A program made the translations under genes and the position numbers. Below are positions 44,265 through 52,522 of a stretch of 64,000 nucleotides of DNA, in pieces; position 1 is the stretch's first letter, and each line of letters opens with the position of its first letter. The notes beneath the pieces are model-generated. The model was not told where the DNA came from. It did not search any database and saw only the letters and a program-made list of their open reading frames with translations. Source of the stretch: Paenalcaligenes sp052103955 (GTDB lineage Bacteria; Pseudomonadota; Gammaproteobacteria; Burkholderiales; Burkholderiaceae_B); assembly GCA_052103955.1 (NCBI GenBank), contig JBQELO010000010.1:59699-123698 (forward strand), written 5' to 3'.

Positions 44265-45476
44265 ATGAATGCATTTGATCATAAACGCAGACAAGTATTG
44301 AAGTACGGTATGGCCGGTGCGGTGATGCTGGGCGTTTCCGGTTTGTCCAGAGCACAATCAGCTAGCCCTATTAAGGTAGGTATTCTACAGCCAGTTACCG
44401 GCACATTTTCGCAAGATGGCGGGCTGGGCCGTTTAGGTGCAGAACTTGCCATTGCACATATTAATGCTCAAGGCGGTATTAAAGCGTTGGGCGGTGCGCC
44501 ATTGGAAATGGTGTTTGCAGATGCACGCTCTAACCCAGAGGTTGCGGTACAAGAAGTAGAGCAATTACATAATCAAGGTGTGGTGGCTATTGTGGGTGGT
44601 TTTGCCAGCCCTATTTGTTTAGCAGCCAGTCAGGCAGCATCTCGTTATGACATTCCTTATTTGGTGGATGTAGGGGTATCTGACCAAATCGTACAGCGCG
44701 GGCTAAAAAATACGTTTAGGTTTGCACCAGGCTTTGGAATTTGCTCTCAGTCAGCAGTAGATAGCTTGGTGAACATGAATGAGTATGCGGGAAACCCAGC
44801 CAAAACGGTTGTACTGGTGCATGAAGACGGTTTGTTTGGTTCGGGGTTAGCCAAATTGATGCAGGTTGAATTACCCAAGCATGGTTTTGAAATTTTGGAT
44901 GTGATTGCACACCCCACACCAGCCAGAGACATGTCTAACGTGGCATTGCGCATTCGTTCCTTGCGTCCCGATCTCATCATTCCGTCGTCGTACTACGGTG
45001 AAACCGTCTTGTTGATGCGCACGTTGCAACAACAACGTGTGCGGGCTAAAGGGATTTATGCGGTGTTGAATGGTGCTGCATCGAACTTCAGATTTGTAAA
45101 AGAGTTCCCGCAGGCCGCCGAGAACATCATGGATTGCAATCACTGGAGCGACCCACGTAACGAGCAAGCTCAAGCGCTGCGTAAGCAGGTGGAAGACAGT
45201 GGCGCTACGTGGACTTACAACATTGCACTGAACTATTCCAACGTGTTGTTGTTAGCGGATGCGTTGGAACGAGCAGGTAAGGCGGATCGAGTTTCGGTAA
45301 TCGAAGCTCTACAAACGTCTCAATTTGATGGGCACATCATGCCTTATGGCCCAACGCGATTTGTGGATGGTCAGAATATGGGTGGTGCACCGGTTGTGAC
45401 ACAAGTTCAACAAGGCGATATCAAGGTTATTTATCCGTCTGAGTTTGCGGATGCAAAACCTAACTATCCGTTGTAA
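44265..45476 (+). CDS. ABC transporter substrate-binding protein, LivK/amide type
   Basis: 403 residues from an ATG with AGGAG. The N-terminus has a twin-arginine-like signal (KRRQVLKYGMAGAVMLGVSG) ending SRAQSA. The mature part is the periplasmic-binding type 1 fold (IKVGILQPVTGTFSQDGGLG; GVVAIVGGFASPICLAASQA). It probably captures the substrate of the operon (amino acid, amide or related) for the Liv-type permease. It is followed by a small hairpin before livH. Confidence 0.9.
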   Translation: MNAFDHKRRQVLKYGMAGAVMLGVSGLSRAQSASPIKVGILQPVTGTFSQDGGLGRLGAELAIAHINAQGGIKALGGAPLEMVFADARSNPEVAVQEVEQLHNQGVVAIVGGFASPICLAASQAASRYDIPYLVDVGVSDQIVQRGLKNTFRFAPGFGICSQSAVDSLVNMNEYAGNPAKTVVLVHEDGLFGSGLAKLMQVELPKHGFEILDVIAHPTPARDMSNVALRIRSLRPDLIIPSSYYGETVLLMRTLQQQRVRAKGIYAVLNGAASNFRFVKEFPQAAENIMDCNHWSDPRNEQAQALRKQVEDSGATWTYNIALNYSNVLLLADALERAGKADRVSVIEALQTSQFDGHIMPYGPTRFVDGQNMGGAPVVTQVQQGDIKVIYPSEFADAKPNYPL

Positions 45477-45489
45477 GTGAGTGTGGTCT

Positions 45490-45507
45490 GGGTATCTACG
45501 GATACCC
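45490..45507 (+). other. hairpin between receptor and permease genes
   Basis: GGGTATC (45490-45496), loop TACG, GATACCC (45501-45507). There is no T run, so it is more likely an mRNA 3'-stabilising structure that raises receptor yield than a terminator. Confidence 0.6.
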
Positions 45508-45527
45508 ATCAATGAGAGACAAAAATC

Positions 45528-46400
45528 ATGTACTCAATGAGTATCGTAATCGAGGCAGTGTTAAATGGTGTGCTGACTGGCTCCATTTATGCTTTGATCG
45601 CCTTGGGTTTAACACTGGTGTATGGCGTATTGCACATCATCAACTTTTCTCATGGTGCCATGTTAGCGGCATCCATGTTTTTGGTGCTGTCGTTGAATCA
45701 GCACTTCAATCTAGACCCGTATGTGCAGATTCCTATTATTGTGCCCGCATTGTTCATTGTGGGTTATGTAATTCAGCGTTTTCTGATCGGCCCAGGCAGC
45801 CATGGCAGGGATGAAAATATTCTGATCATCACCTTGGGTTTATCCATTGTGATTGAAAACGTGTTGTTGGCTATTTTTAGATCAGACGTACGTTCCTTAA
45901 GCTCCGATTACTCGTTTGATGTGTTCGAGTTTGGCCCATTTATTTTCTCTCAAGCACGCGTGTTTGGCTTGTTTGCTTCTGTGGTGACGGCGGCCTTGCT
46001 GTGGGTGTTTTTGGCTAAAACCAATACAGGGAAAGCCATACGAGCTGTGTCCAAAGAAAAACTAGGCGCCAGTTTGGTAGGGATCAACGTTAAGCATATT
46101 TACGCTGTCACCTTTGGTATAGGGTGTGCGTGTTTGGCCGTTTCGGCATCGCTATTGCTGCCCACGTTTTATGTGTACCCCAGTATTGGTAGTGCCTTTG
46201 TCTTGGTGGCCTTCACAGTCGTGGTGCTAGGTGGCATGGGGTCCATTGTTGGAGCGCTTGTTGGTGGCATTTTTATTGGCATTGTAGAAAGTTTATGTGG
46301 CTTGTTTTTAGGCGAAAGCCTAGGCCAGATCGGGATTTTTATTACCTTTATCCTGGTTCTATTGTTTAAGCCCACCGGATTTTTTGGAGCCAAAGCATGA
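45528..46400 (+). CDS. ABC transporter permease, LivH type
   Basis: 290 residues with about eight helices. LivH features are GSIYALIALGLTLVYGVLHI (about 17-36), HIINFSHGAMLAASMFL and a C-terminal GGMGSIVGALVGGIFIG. Membrane half of a branched-chain-amino-acid/urea/amide type importer. It overlaps the LivM gene by 4 nt. Confidence 0.9.
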   Translation: MYSMSIVIEAVLNGVLTGSIYALIALGLTLVYGVLHIINFSHGAMLAASMFLVLSLNQHFNLDPYVQIPIIVPALFIVGYVIQRFLIGPGSHGRDENILIITLGLSIVIENVLLAIFRSDVRSLSSDYSFDVFEFGPFIFSQARVFGLFASVVTAALLWVFLAKTNTGKAIRAVSKEKLGASLVGINVKHIYAVTFGIGCACLAVSASLLLPTFYVYPSIGSAFVLVAFTVVVLGGMGSIVGALVGGIFIGIVESLCGLFLGESLGQIGIFITFILVLLFKPTGFFGAKA

Positions 46401-47374
46401 AATTGAGTGCGTATACCTCTATTGCTGCTGTGATTGTGTTGTTGGTCGCACTGCCGTGGTTTTCATCCTCAAACGTGGTGTTGAGCTTCATGATTTACAC
46501 CCTGATTATTGCTATTGCTGCGCAGGGTTGGAACGTATTGGGTGGGATGGCCGGCCAAATCTCTTTTGGTCATGCGGCATTTTTTGGGACAGGTGCATAC
46601 GTCATTAGCTTGTGGCAGTTGAACTTGGGGTTCGGTGCGTGGAGTGGTTTGTTCGTAGGGATAGCCGCAGGTGCCTTGGTGGGATGGTTGGTTGGGTTTT
46701 TATCTTTCCGTGCTGGGTTGCGAGGTTCTTATTTTGCTCTGGTGACATTGGCGTTTGCCGAGGTGTTCAGGGTGCTGACAAACGCGTCACCATTAATGGG
46801 TGGTGCCTCTGGGTTGTTGCTGCCGATTAACTATGGTTTTGAGCATTTACAGTTTTCCAATCGCACCTATTTTTACTGGTTAACCGTTGCGGTATTGAGT
46901 GTGGGTTTGATTTTGGTGCGCAAAATTTCATTTTCTCGATTCGGTGCGCAATTGGCGGCGGTGCGCGAGAACGAAGATGCAGCAAAAGCACTGGGTATCA
47001 ATGTACTGAAGGTCAAATTAAAAGCGATCACACTTTCAGGTGGGTTGGCTGCAGCCGCCGGATGTTTGTATGTGCAATATTTTCTGTATATAGATGCCAG
47101 TTTGGCGTTTGGACCCAAAGTGTCTGTAGAGGTGTTGCTTGCCAGTATGGTTGGCGGTTTAGGTACGGTGTTTGGCCCATTAGTCGGTGTGTTGGGGTTG
47201 CATCTGTTGGGCGAGGCTGTCAAAAGCTTCACCGGCGAAATCCCAGGGGTGGACATGGCGATCTACGGTGGCGTATTGATTGTGGCCGTGTGCTTCTTAC
47301 CGCAAGGTCTGCTGGGTGTGGGACGTAAATGGCGTATTCGTTCTACTAAAACCGAAAAGGAGCAAAGCATATGA
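46397..47374 (+). CDS. ABC transporter permease, LivM type
   Basis: 325 residues with the LivM hallmark WNVLGGMAGQISFGHAAFFG (about 45-64) and RENEDAAKALGINVLKVKL. The second membrane subunit, pairing with LivH. It overlaps the LivG gene by 4 nt. Confidence 0.9.
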   Translation: MKLSAYTSIAAVIVLLVALPWFSSSNVVLSFMIYTLIIAIAAQGWNVLGGMAGQISFGHAAFFGTGAYVISLWQLNLGFGAWSGLFVGIAAGALVGWLVGFLSFRAGLRGSYFALVTLAFAEVFRVLTNASPLMGGASGLLLPINYGFEHLQFSNRTYFYWLTVAVLSVGLILVRKISFSRFGAQLAAVRENEDAAKALGINVLKVKLKAITLSGGLAAAAGCLYVQYFLYIDASLAFGPKVSVEVLLASMVGGLGTVFGPLVGVLGLHLLGEAVKSFTGEIPGVDMAIYGGVLIVAVCFLPQGLLGVGRKWRIRSTKTEKEQSI

Positions 47375-48120
47375 TTTTGCAAGTACAGTCAATCACCATG
47401 CGGTTTGGCGGTTTAGTGGCGATTAACGATGCCTCGCTAGAGGTAAAGAAAGGTTCTATTACAGGCTTAATTGGCCCTAATGGTGCGGGTAAAACGACCT
47501 TGTTCTCAGTGGCATCAGGTTTTTTGAAGTGCTCAACCGGGCGTGTGATTTATGACGGAGTGGATATCACAGATATGCCCCCGCATCGCCGCGCAGAGCT
47601 GGGCATGGGGCGCACCTTTCAGATCGTGCAACCTTTTGCTGGCTTAAGTACCTTAGAAAATATTGTGGTGGGTGCATTTTTACGCCACAAAGACAGAGAT
47701 GCAGCAGAAGCAGTGGCACGTGATGTGGCGCATAGGGTGGGGCTTGAACACGCGCTACATCGCCCTGCCGCAGGGTTAACGGTGGCAGGCCGCAAGCGTT
47801 TGGAACTGGCTAAGGCATTGGCAATTGAGCCCAAGTTATTGCTATTGGATGAGGTTTTAGCGGGTTTAAATCCTTCAGAAATTCGCGACATCATTCCGGT
47901 CATTGAAGGCATTAGGGCAGAAGGTATATCCGTTTTGATGATTGAGCATGTCATGCAGGCGGTGATGAGTTTGTGTGACTACCTGTATGTACTGGCACAA
48001 GGGAAAATCGTGTCACAAGGCGAGCCACGTGCGGTGGTGAGTGATCCTTTGGTGATAGAGGCGTATTTAGGCCACGGTGCTGCAAACCGATTGGCGAAGC
48101 AGGAGCAACAGCATGCTTGA
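47371..48120 (+). CDS. ABC transporter ATPase, LivG type
   Basis: 249 residues. Walker A is GPNGAGKTT (about 35-43), Walker B is LLLLDEVLAGL, and the switch histidine is in MIEHVMQAV. The signature position reads LTVAGRKRLELAKAL rather than the usual LSGGQ form, a variant common in LivG proteins. It energises import together with the LivF type ATPase just downstream. Confidence 0.9.
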   Translation: MILQVQSITMRFGGLVAINDASLEVKKGSITGLIGPNGAGKTTLFSVASGFLKCSTGRVIYDGVDITDMPPHRRAELGMGRTFQIVQPFAGLSTLENIVVGAFLRHKDRDAAEAVARDVAHRVGLEHALHRPAAGLTVAGRKRLELAKALAIEPKLLLLDEVLAGLNPSEIRDIIPVIEGIRAEGISVLMIEHVMQAVMSLCDYLYVLAQGKIVSQGEPRAVVSDPLVIEAYLGHGAANRLAKQEQQHA

Positions 48121-48811
48121 GATTAAAGCGCTCAAAGCAGGTTATGGCGCAGTGGAGGTACTGCGAGGCATTGATCTGCAGGTAAAGGCTGGGGAAATTG
48201 TAGCGGTCTTAGGGGCGAACGGCGTAGGCAAAACAACGCTGAACATGGTGCTGTCGGGCATGCTGAAAGTGCATGCAGGCAGCATTGCTTTCAAGGGGGC
48301 GGCGCTACCTAAAAGTAGTGATCAAATTGTTAAAGCGGGCCTTATTCATGTTCCAGAAGGCAGAAAAATATTTCCGAATCTAGCGGTACATGAAAATCTA
48401 GAGCTGGGTGCTTACCTGCGTGGGCAGGCTAATAAGCAGCGCAATCTTGAACGCATCTACGATTTATTTCCACGGTTACGCGAACGTACTGCACAAAAAG
48501 CAGGCACGTTATCGGGTGGTGAGCAGCAGATGCTAGCCATCGGCAGAGGGATGATGGCAGAGCCAGACTTTCTCATACTCGATGAGCCGTCATTGGGGCT
48601 TTCACCCTTATTAGTGGAAGAAATGTTTGCACTCATACAGAGACTGAATCAAGACGGGTTGACCATCATGTTGGTGGAGCAAAACGTGGTGCAGTCATTG
48701 GAATTGGCGCACCGTGCTTACATTATTGAGAATGGGCGCGTGGCATTGTCGGGTGATGCCGAGTCAGTGGCGATGGACCCTGAGCTTAGACGTACTTATC
48801 TTGGTTTGTAA
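48113..48811 (+). CDS. ABC transporter ATPase, LivF type
   Basis: 232 residues starting at an ATG with AGGAG that overlaps the LivG gene. Walker A is GANGVGKTT, the signature is LSGGEQQMLAIGRGMM, Walker B is FLILDEPSLGL and the H-loop region is LVEQNVVQS. It is the second ATPase of the Liv-type importer, completing a five-gene transporter within the catabolic operon. Confidence 0.91.
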   Translation: MLEIKALKAGYGAVEVLRGIDLQVKAGEIVAVLGANGVGKTTLNMVLSGMLKVHAGSIAFKGAALPKSSDQIVKAGLIHVPEGRKIFPNLAVHENLELGAYLRGQANKQRNLERIYDLFPRLRERTAQKAGTLSGGEQQMLAIGRGMMAEPDFLILDEPSLGLSPLLVEEMFALIQRLNQDGLTIMLVEQNVVQSLELAHRAYIIENGRVALSGDAESVAMDPELRRTYLGL

Positions 48812-48833
48812 GACCACAAAAGGAAGAATACTC

Positions 48834-49700
48834 ATGACACTAAAACAGATTTTGCAACGTGGTGAACAAATCATTGCGCCAGGTGTTTACGATGCGCTGA
48901 CAGCGTTGATTGCAGAGCGCTACGGGTTTAAAGCGTTGTACTTGTCGGGAGCAGGTATTGCTTACAGTAAATTGGGTAGGCCAGATATAGGTTTGGTCAC
49001 CATGACCGAGGTAGTGTCCACCATCGAATTGATACGCGATCGTGTAAGTAGCCCGTTAATTGTAGATGCTGATAATGGTCACGGTAACGCCTTGAATGTA
49101 CAGCGTACTGTACGTATGTATGAAAGGGCGGGGGCGAATGCACTGCAACTGGAAGACCAAAGTTTACCCAAACGTTGCGGGCACTTGGCTGGGAAAGCGG
49201 TAGTCAGTGCAGCCGAGATGGTTGGGAAAATCAAAGCGGCTGTCGATGCGCGTCATAGTGATCAGACCCTTATTATTGCGCGCACTGATGCCATCGCGGT
49301 AGAGGGTTTTGAGGCTGCACTAGACCGCGCAGAGCGCTACGTGGAAGCGGGTGCAGATGTGCTGTTTGTGGAAGCTCCAGCCAATCAAGAGCAACTACAA
49401 GCTATTTGCCAGCGCTTTGGTCAAAGACTGCCATTGCTAGCCAATATGGTAGAGGGTGGTTCAACTCCCATGTATACGGCTCCTGAGCTTGGCGAGTTGG
49501 GGTTCCAGATTGTGATTTTTCCGGGTGGCATTGCCAGAGCATTAGCTAAAACAGCCGATCAATACTACGACTCACTGCACCTGAACTTGAGCAATATGCC
49601 ATTTAAAGATCGCATGTTGGATTTGAACGGTTTGAATGCACTGATAGGCACACCTGAGATGTTAGAACACGGGAAGCGTTTCGAGGCGAATGCGCAATAA
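48834..49700 (+). CDS. isocitrate lyase/PEP-mutase-superfamily lyase
   Basis: 288 residues, beta-barrel of the ICL/PEPM superfamily. Metal and substrate residues are in LIVDADNGHGNALNV (about 77-91), and the catalytic loop QLEDQSLPKRCGHLAGK contains the cysteine (KRCGH) that marks true C-C lyases such as methylisocitrate lyase and 2,3-dimethylmalate lyase; mutases and oxaloacetate decarboxylases lack it. An upstream ORF start is ignored, because ATG 48834 has an AGGAAG site and lies after the LivF stop. It probably cleaves the hydroxy-diacid made by the LeuCD-like pair. Confidence 0.85.
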   Translation: MTLKQILQRGEQIIAPGVYDALTALIAERYGFKALYLSGAGIAYSKLGRPDIGLVTMTEVVSTIELIRDRVSSPLIVDADNGHGNALNVQRTVRMYERAGANALQLEDQSLPKRCGHLAGKAVVSAAEMVGKIKAAVDARHSDQTLIIARTDAIAVEGFEAALDRAERYVEAGADVLFVEAPANQEQLQAICQRFGQRLPLLANMVEGGSTPMYTAPELGELGFQIVIFPGGIARALAKTADQYYDSLHLNLSNMPFKDRMLDLNGLNALIGTPEMLEHGKRFEANAQ

Positions 49701-49732
49701 CAGATAGCAGCACCATAACAATGGAGACAACC

Positions 49733-50482
49733 ATGTATAAAGTTCTGGTACTAGTGCCTTTCCCAATGGATGACGTCAATCTACGCAAACGTGAGCAACA
49801 GTTGGAAGCGGTGAGTTTGGGGCCGGGTATGCGGTTTGAGTTCAAAGCCGTACGCATTGCCCCAGCTAACTATGTGAGTCAGCAAGATGCGTTGCTGGCT
49901 GATATAGGCATGATGGAAGCTGGGTTAGAAGCCGAGCGGGCAGGTTACGATGCACTGTGTATTGATACGGTTAGTGATGCGGGCATGGCAGTGCTGCGTT
50001 CGGTATTAACAATTCCGGTTATCGGTGCAGGACGTCACGCTATGTTAACGGCACTGATGTTAGGCGATAAATTCTCTATCGTTTCTATGTGGGATAGATG
50101 GAATCCGCTCTATAACAAAATACTGGCTGAGTTGGGTTTAGCGCATAAGTGCGCCTCCATGCGGGCAGCGAATTTAGTACCCAATAATCAAGTGTTGTTG
50201 GGTGGTAGAGAAGATGAGGTCTTTCCTGTACTACGTGATGTAGCCTTGCGCTGCATAGAAGAAGATGGGGCGGATGTGATTGTGCTGGGTTCAACGACTA
50301 TGCATGAGGCGCATGCGTATTTAGCTCAGCAGCTACCGGTTCCGGTGATTAACCCAGGTCCTTTGTCGTACCGCTTAGCGCAAAATGCGCTGCAGCTAGG
50401 TTTATCGCATAGCCGTGCCACGTATCCAGAGCCGCTAGCACCACGATTGGAAAGCTATAAGGCCATGGGTCAAGCGCTATAA
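49733..50482 (+). CDS. Asp/Glu racemase-superfamily protein, paralog 1, lacking both usual cysteines
   Basis: 249 residues from an ATG with a GGAGAC site (an ATG 12 nt earlier is less well placed). The fold is that of hydantoin racemase/maleate isomerase/arylmalonate decarboxylase. The usual catalytic cysteine positions read CIDTVSDAGM (Thr where Cys is expected) and VLGSTTMHEA (Ser for Cys). The function is therefore uncertain: not a standard two-cysteine racemase. It lies 32 nt after the lyase gene. Confidence 0.78.
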   Translation: MYKVLVLVPFPMDDVNLRKREQQLEAVSLGPGMRFEFKAVRIAPANYVSQQDALLADIGMMEAGLEAERAGYDALCIDTVSDAGMAVLRSVLTIPVIGAGRHAMLTALMLGDKFSIVSMWDRWNPLYNKILAELGLAHKCASMRAANLVPNNQVLLGGREDEVFPVLRDVALRCIEEDGADVIVLGSTTMHEAHAYLAQQLPVPVINPGPLSYRLAQNALQLGLSHSRATYPEPLAPRLESYKAMGQAL

Positions 50483-50506
50483 CGTCCTCAAACGCAGGAG
50501 TAGATC

Positions 50507-51259
50507 ATGCCCAGAATTTTGGTTATTAATCCCTTCCCTTTGGATGAGGAAGGTGTAGCACGCCGCGCCGCACAAGGTCAGCACGTAGAGTTGGATCCTG
50601 ATACCGAGTTGGTTTATAGGCCAGTACGCATAGGCTCTACGTCATTTATGTCTCACCACGATTGGTTGTTGGCTGATATTGGTATTTATGAAGCGGCTGT
50701 CGATGCGGAAAAAGAAGGTTTTGATGCCGTAGTGATCGATACCATGAGTGACTCAGGCATGGCCGCATTACGGTCTGTATTAACTATTCCCGTTATAGGC
50801 CCAGGCAAAGCCTCGATGCTATACGCCTTGACCTTGGGTAATAGTTTTTCCGTGCTGGCTCAATGGAAACCCGCCTTGCCACGTTATAAGAAAGTAATCA
50901 GAGAGTATGGCTTAGAAAGCCAATGCGCATCTGTACGTTCCTTTGATATTGAGCCTGACTTTGTCAATCTTACTGAGGGCAAAGAAGATACGGTATTTCC
51001 ACGTATGCTGGAAACAGCAATGCGTTGCGTGGAAGAAGACGGTGCAGAGGTAATTTGTTTGGGTTCTACTACCATGCACTTGGCCGCAAAGTACTTGGCT
51101 GAGCATTTGCCTGTACCACTGATTAACCCAGGACCATTTAGTTATAAGTTGGCAGAAACCTTGCTTAGCTTAAAACTGACTCAAAGCCGTCGTGCTTATC
51201 CATCACCACAAGTACGTAAAGATGAGTTGGTGCATGCTTTGGTGAGTGCTGCTGTATAA
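50507..51259 (+). CDS. Asp/Glu racemase-superfamily protein, paralog 2, lacking both usual cysteines
   Basis: 250 residues, a close paralog of the preceding protein (VIDTMSDSGMAALRSVLTIP, CLGSTTMHLAAKY, INPGPFSYKL). It has the same Thr and Ser in place of the two cysteines, so the change is conserved and not random decay. The pair may form a heterodimer. Last gene of the operon, with a terminator at 51282. Confidence 0.78.
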   Translation: MPRILVINPFPLDEEGVARRAAQGQHVELDPDTELVYRPVRIGSTSFMSHHDWLLADIGIYEAAVDAEKEGFDAVVIDTMSDSGMAALRSVLTIPVIGPGKASMLYALTLGNSFSVLAQWKPALPRYKKVIREYGLESQCASVRSFDIEPDFVNLTEGKEDTVFPRMLETAMRCVEEDGAEVICLGSTTMHLAAKYLAEHLPVPLINPGPFSYKLAETLLSLKLTQSRRAYPSPQVRKDELVHALVSAAV

Positions 51260-51281
51260 GGCTTACAGCAGTAAGTATGAA

Positions 51282-51308
51282 AAATGGCCCACAGTAAGTG
51301 GGCCATTT
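51282..51308 (+). terminator. terminator of the catabolic operon
   Basis: AAATGGCCCAC, loop AGTAA, GTGGGCCATTT (51298-51308), followed by CTTTT. It also faces the convergent Lrp gene. Confidence 0.85.
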
Positions 51309-51317
51309 CTTTTGGGA

Positions 51318-51770
51318 TTATAGAGGTAGCTCCCTGTTTTGCACTAGATTCTTCATGACCAATGTGGACGTTAACCGTTGTACGCCTGGCATGGCGGATA
51401 GCTGCCGGTCATACAGTACTTGGTAGGCTTCTAAATCTTTCACCACAATTTGCAGCATGTAGTCGGGGTCACCAAACAAACGTTTAGCTTCGATGATTTG
51501 AGGGATATCGATCACGGCAGCTTCAAAACGGTTGATGTTTTCTTGATTGCCATCTCGCATAGTAACGAATACTACCGCTGAAAATCCTAGGCCTAAGGCC
51601 AATGGATTAAGCTGTGCGCGGTAGTCTCGTATGGCACCTGATTGCTCTAAGGCTTTCAATCGTCGGTGGCAGGGAGACAGGCTTAAACCTACCCGTTCGG
51701 CCAGTTCTGTGATGGTTAAACGGCCGTCAGATTGCAGTTCAGCAAGAATCTTCTTATCAAAGTCATCCAT
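51318..51770 (-). CDS. Lrp/AsnC-family regulator
   Basis: About 150 residues from an ATG giving MDDFDKKILAELQSDGR, the normal Lrp start; an upstream in-frame ATG would add 17 atypical residues. HTH: LTITELAERVGLSLSPCHRR. A C-terminal RAM domain with GDPDYMLQIVVKDLEAY follows. It is divergent from the LysE-type exporter gene, which it very likely controls in response to an amino acid. Confidence 0.9.
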   Translation of the reverse strand: MDDFDKKILAELQSDGRLTITELAERVGLSLSPCHRRLKALEQSGAIRDYRAQLNPLALGLGFSAVVFVTMRDGNQENINRFEAAVIDIPQIIEAKRLFGDPDYMLQIVVKDLEAYQVLYDRQLSAMPGVQRLTSTLVMKNLVQNRELPL

Positions 51771-51886
51771 TGGCAATTTTCTTCTAAAAATATGCTTTGT
51801 TTGGTCTTTATTTGAAAGCACATTCTAATGGATTGGGGATATTCTTCCTATTGATTTTTGAGTGTTTTTAATCAATAGAGGTTAGT

Positions 51887-52513
51887 GTGTCGTTCAGCAT
51901 TTTGGCGTCGTTTTGGCTGGTGTCTTTTTTGTTGGTTATCGTGCCCGGTATGGACTGGGCCTATGCAATTTCGGCTGGTATCCGGGGTAAGACGGTGGTG
52001 GCCCCTGCGGTGAGTGGTATGTTGCTAGGGCACTTGGCGGTAACGGGGTTGGTAGCCGCTGGGGTAGGGGCGTTGGTGGCGGATATTCCCTATGCACTAG
52101 ATACGGTAACCATCGTGGGCGCGATGTATTTGTTGTGGTTAGGTGTAGGCATGATCCGTCATCCTGTTTCGCCATTGGCAGAATTCAGCAATGCCCCGGA
52201 GCGCAGTGTGCAGTGGATAGTAAAAGGCATAGGGGTAAGCGGTTTAAACCCTAAAGTGTTTTTATTGTTTCTCGCTTTGTTCCCGCAGTTTGCCGACCCA
52301 GCTAGTACGTGGCCGTTGTCAGTACAAATGCTGACTTTAGGTGGTATACATTTAGTCAGTTGTGGCGCTATTTACTTATTGGTGGGCTATAGCTCGCAAG
52401 CGGTTTTACAAACTAGGCCTGAAATGGCGCATAAAGTCAGCCAGTTATCGGGTTTTTGTATGATGGCGATTGCTGCCGGTCTGCTGGCTGAACTGGTCAT
52501 ACAGCACAGCTAA
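51887..52513 (+). CDS. LysE/RhtB-family amino-acid exporter
   Basis: 208 residues, six helices, GTG start. The family motif VPGMDWAYAISAGIRGKTVV lies at about 19-38 (a variant of the usual PGP signature), with GLNPKVFLLFLALFPQF in the second half. It exports an amino acid or homoserine-type metabolite. Divergent pairing with an Lrp regulator is typical for such exporters. Confidence 0.88.
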   Translation: MSFSILASFWLVSFLLVIVPGMDWAYAISAGIRGKTVVAPAVSGMLLGHLAVTGLVAAGVGALVADIPYALDTVTIVGAMYLLWLGVGMIRHPVSPLAEFSNAPERSVQWIVKGIGVSGLNPKVFLLFLALFPQFADPASTWPLSVQMLTLGGIHLVSCGAIYLLVGYSSQAVLQTRPEMAHKVSQLSGFCMMAIAAGLLAELVIQHS

Positions 52514-52522
52514 TGTGTGGGA

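Noticed and set aside
45490..45507. Terminator between receptor and livH genes
   Set aside because: The hairpin has no T run and the downstream permease genes need the same transcript.
48834..49700. Phosphoenolpyruvate mutase or oxaloacetate decarboxylase
   Set aside because: The catalytic loop has the KRCGH cysteine of C-C lyases, and no phosphonate genes are nearby.
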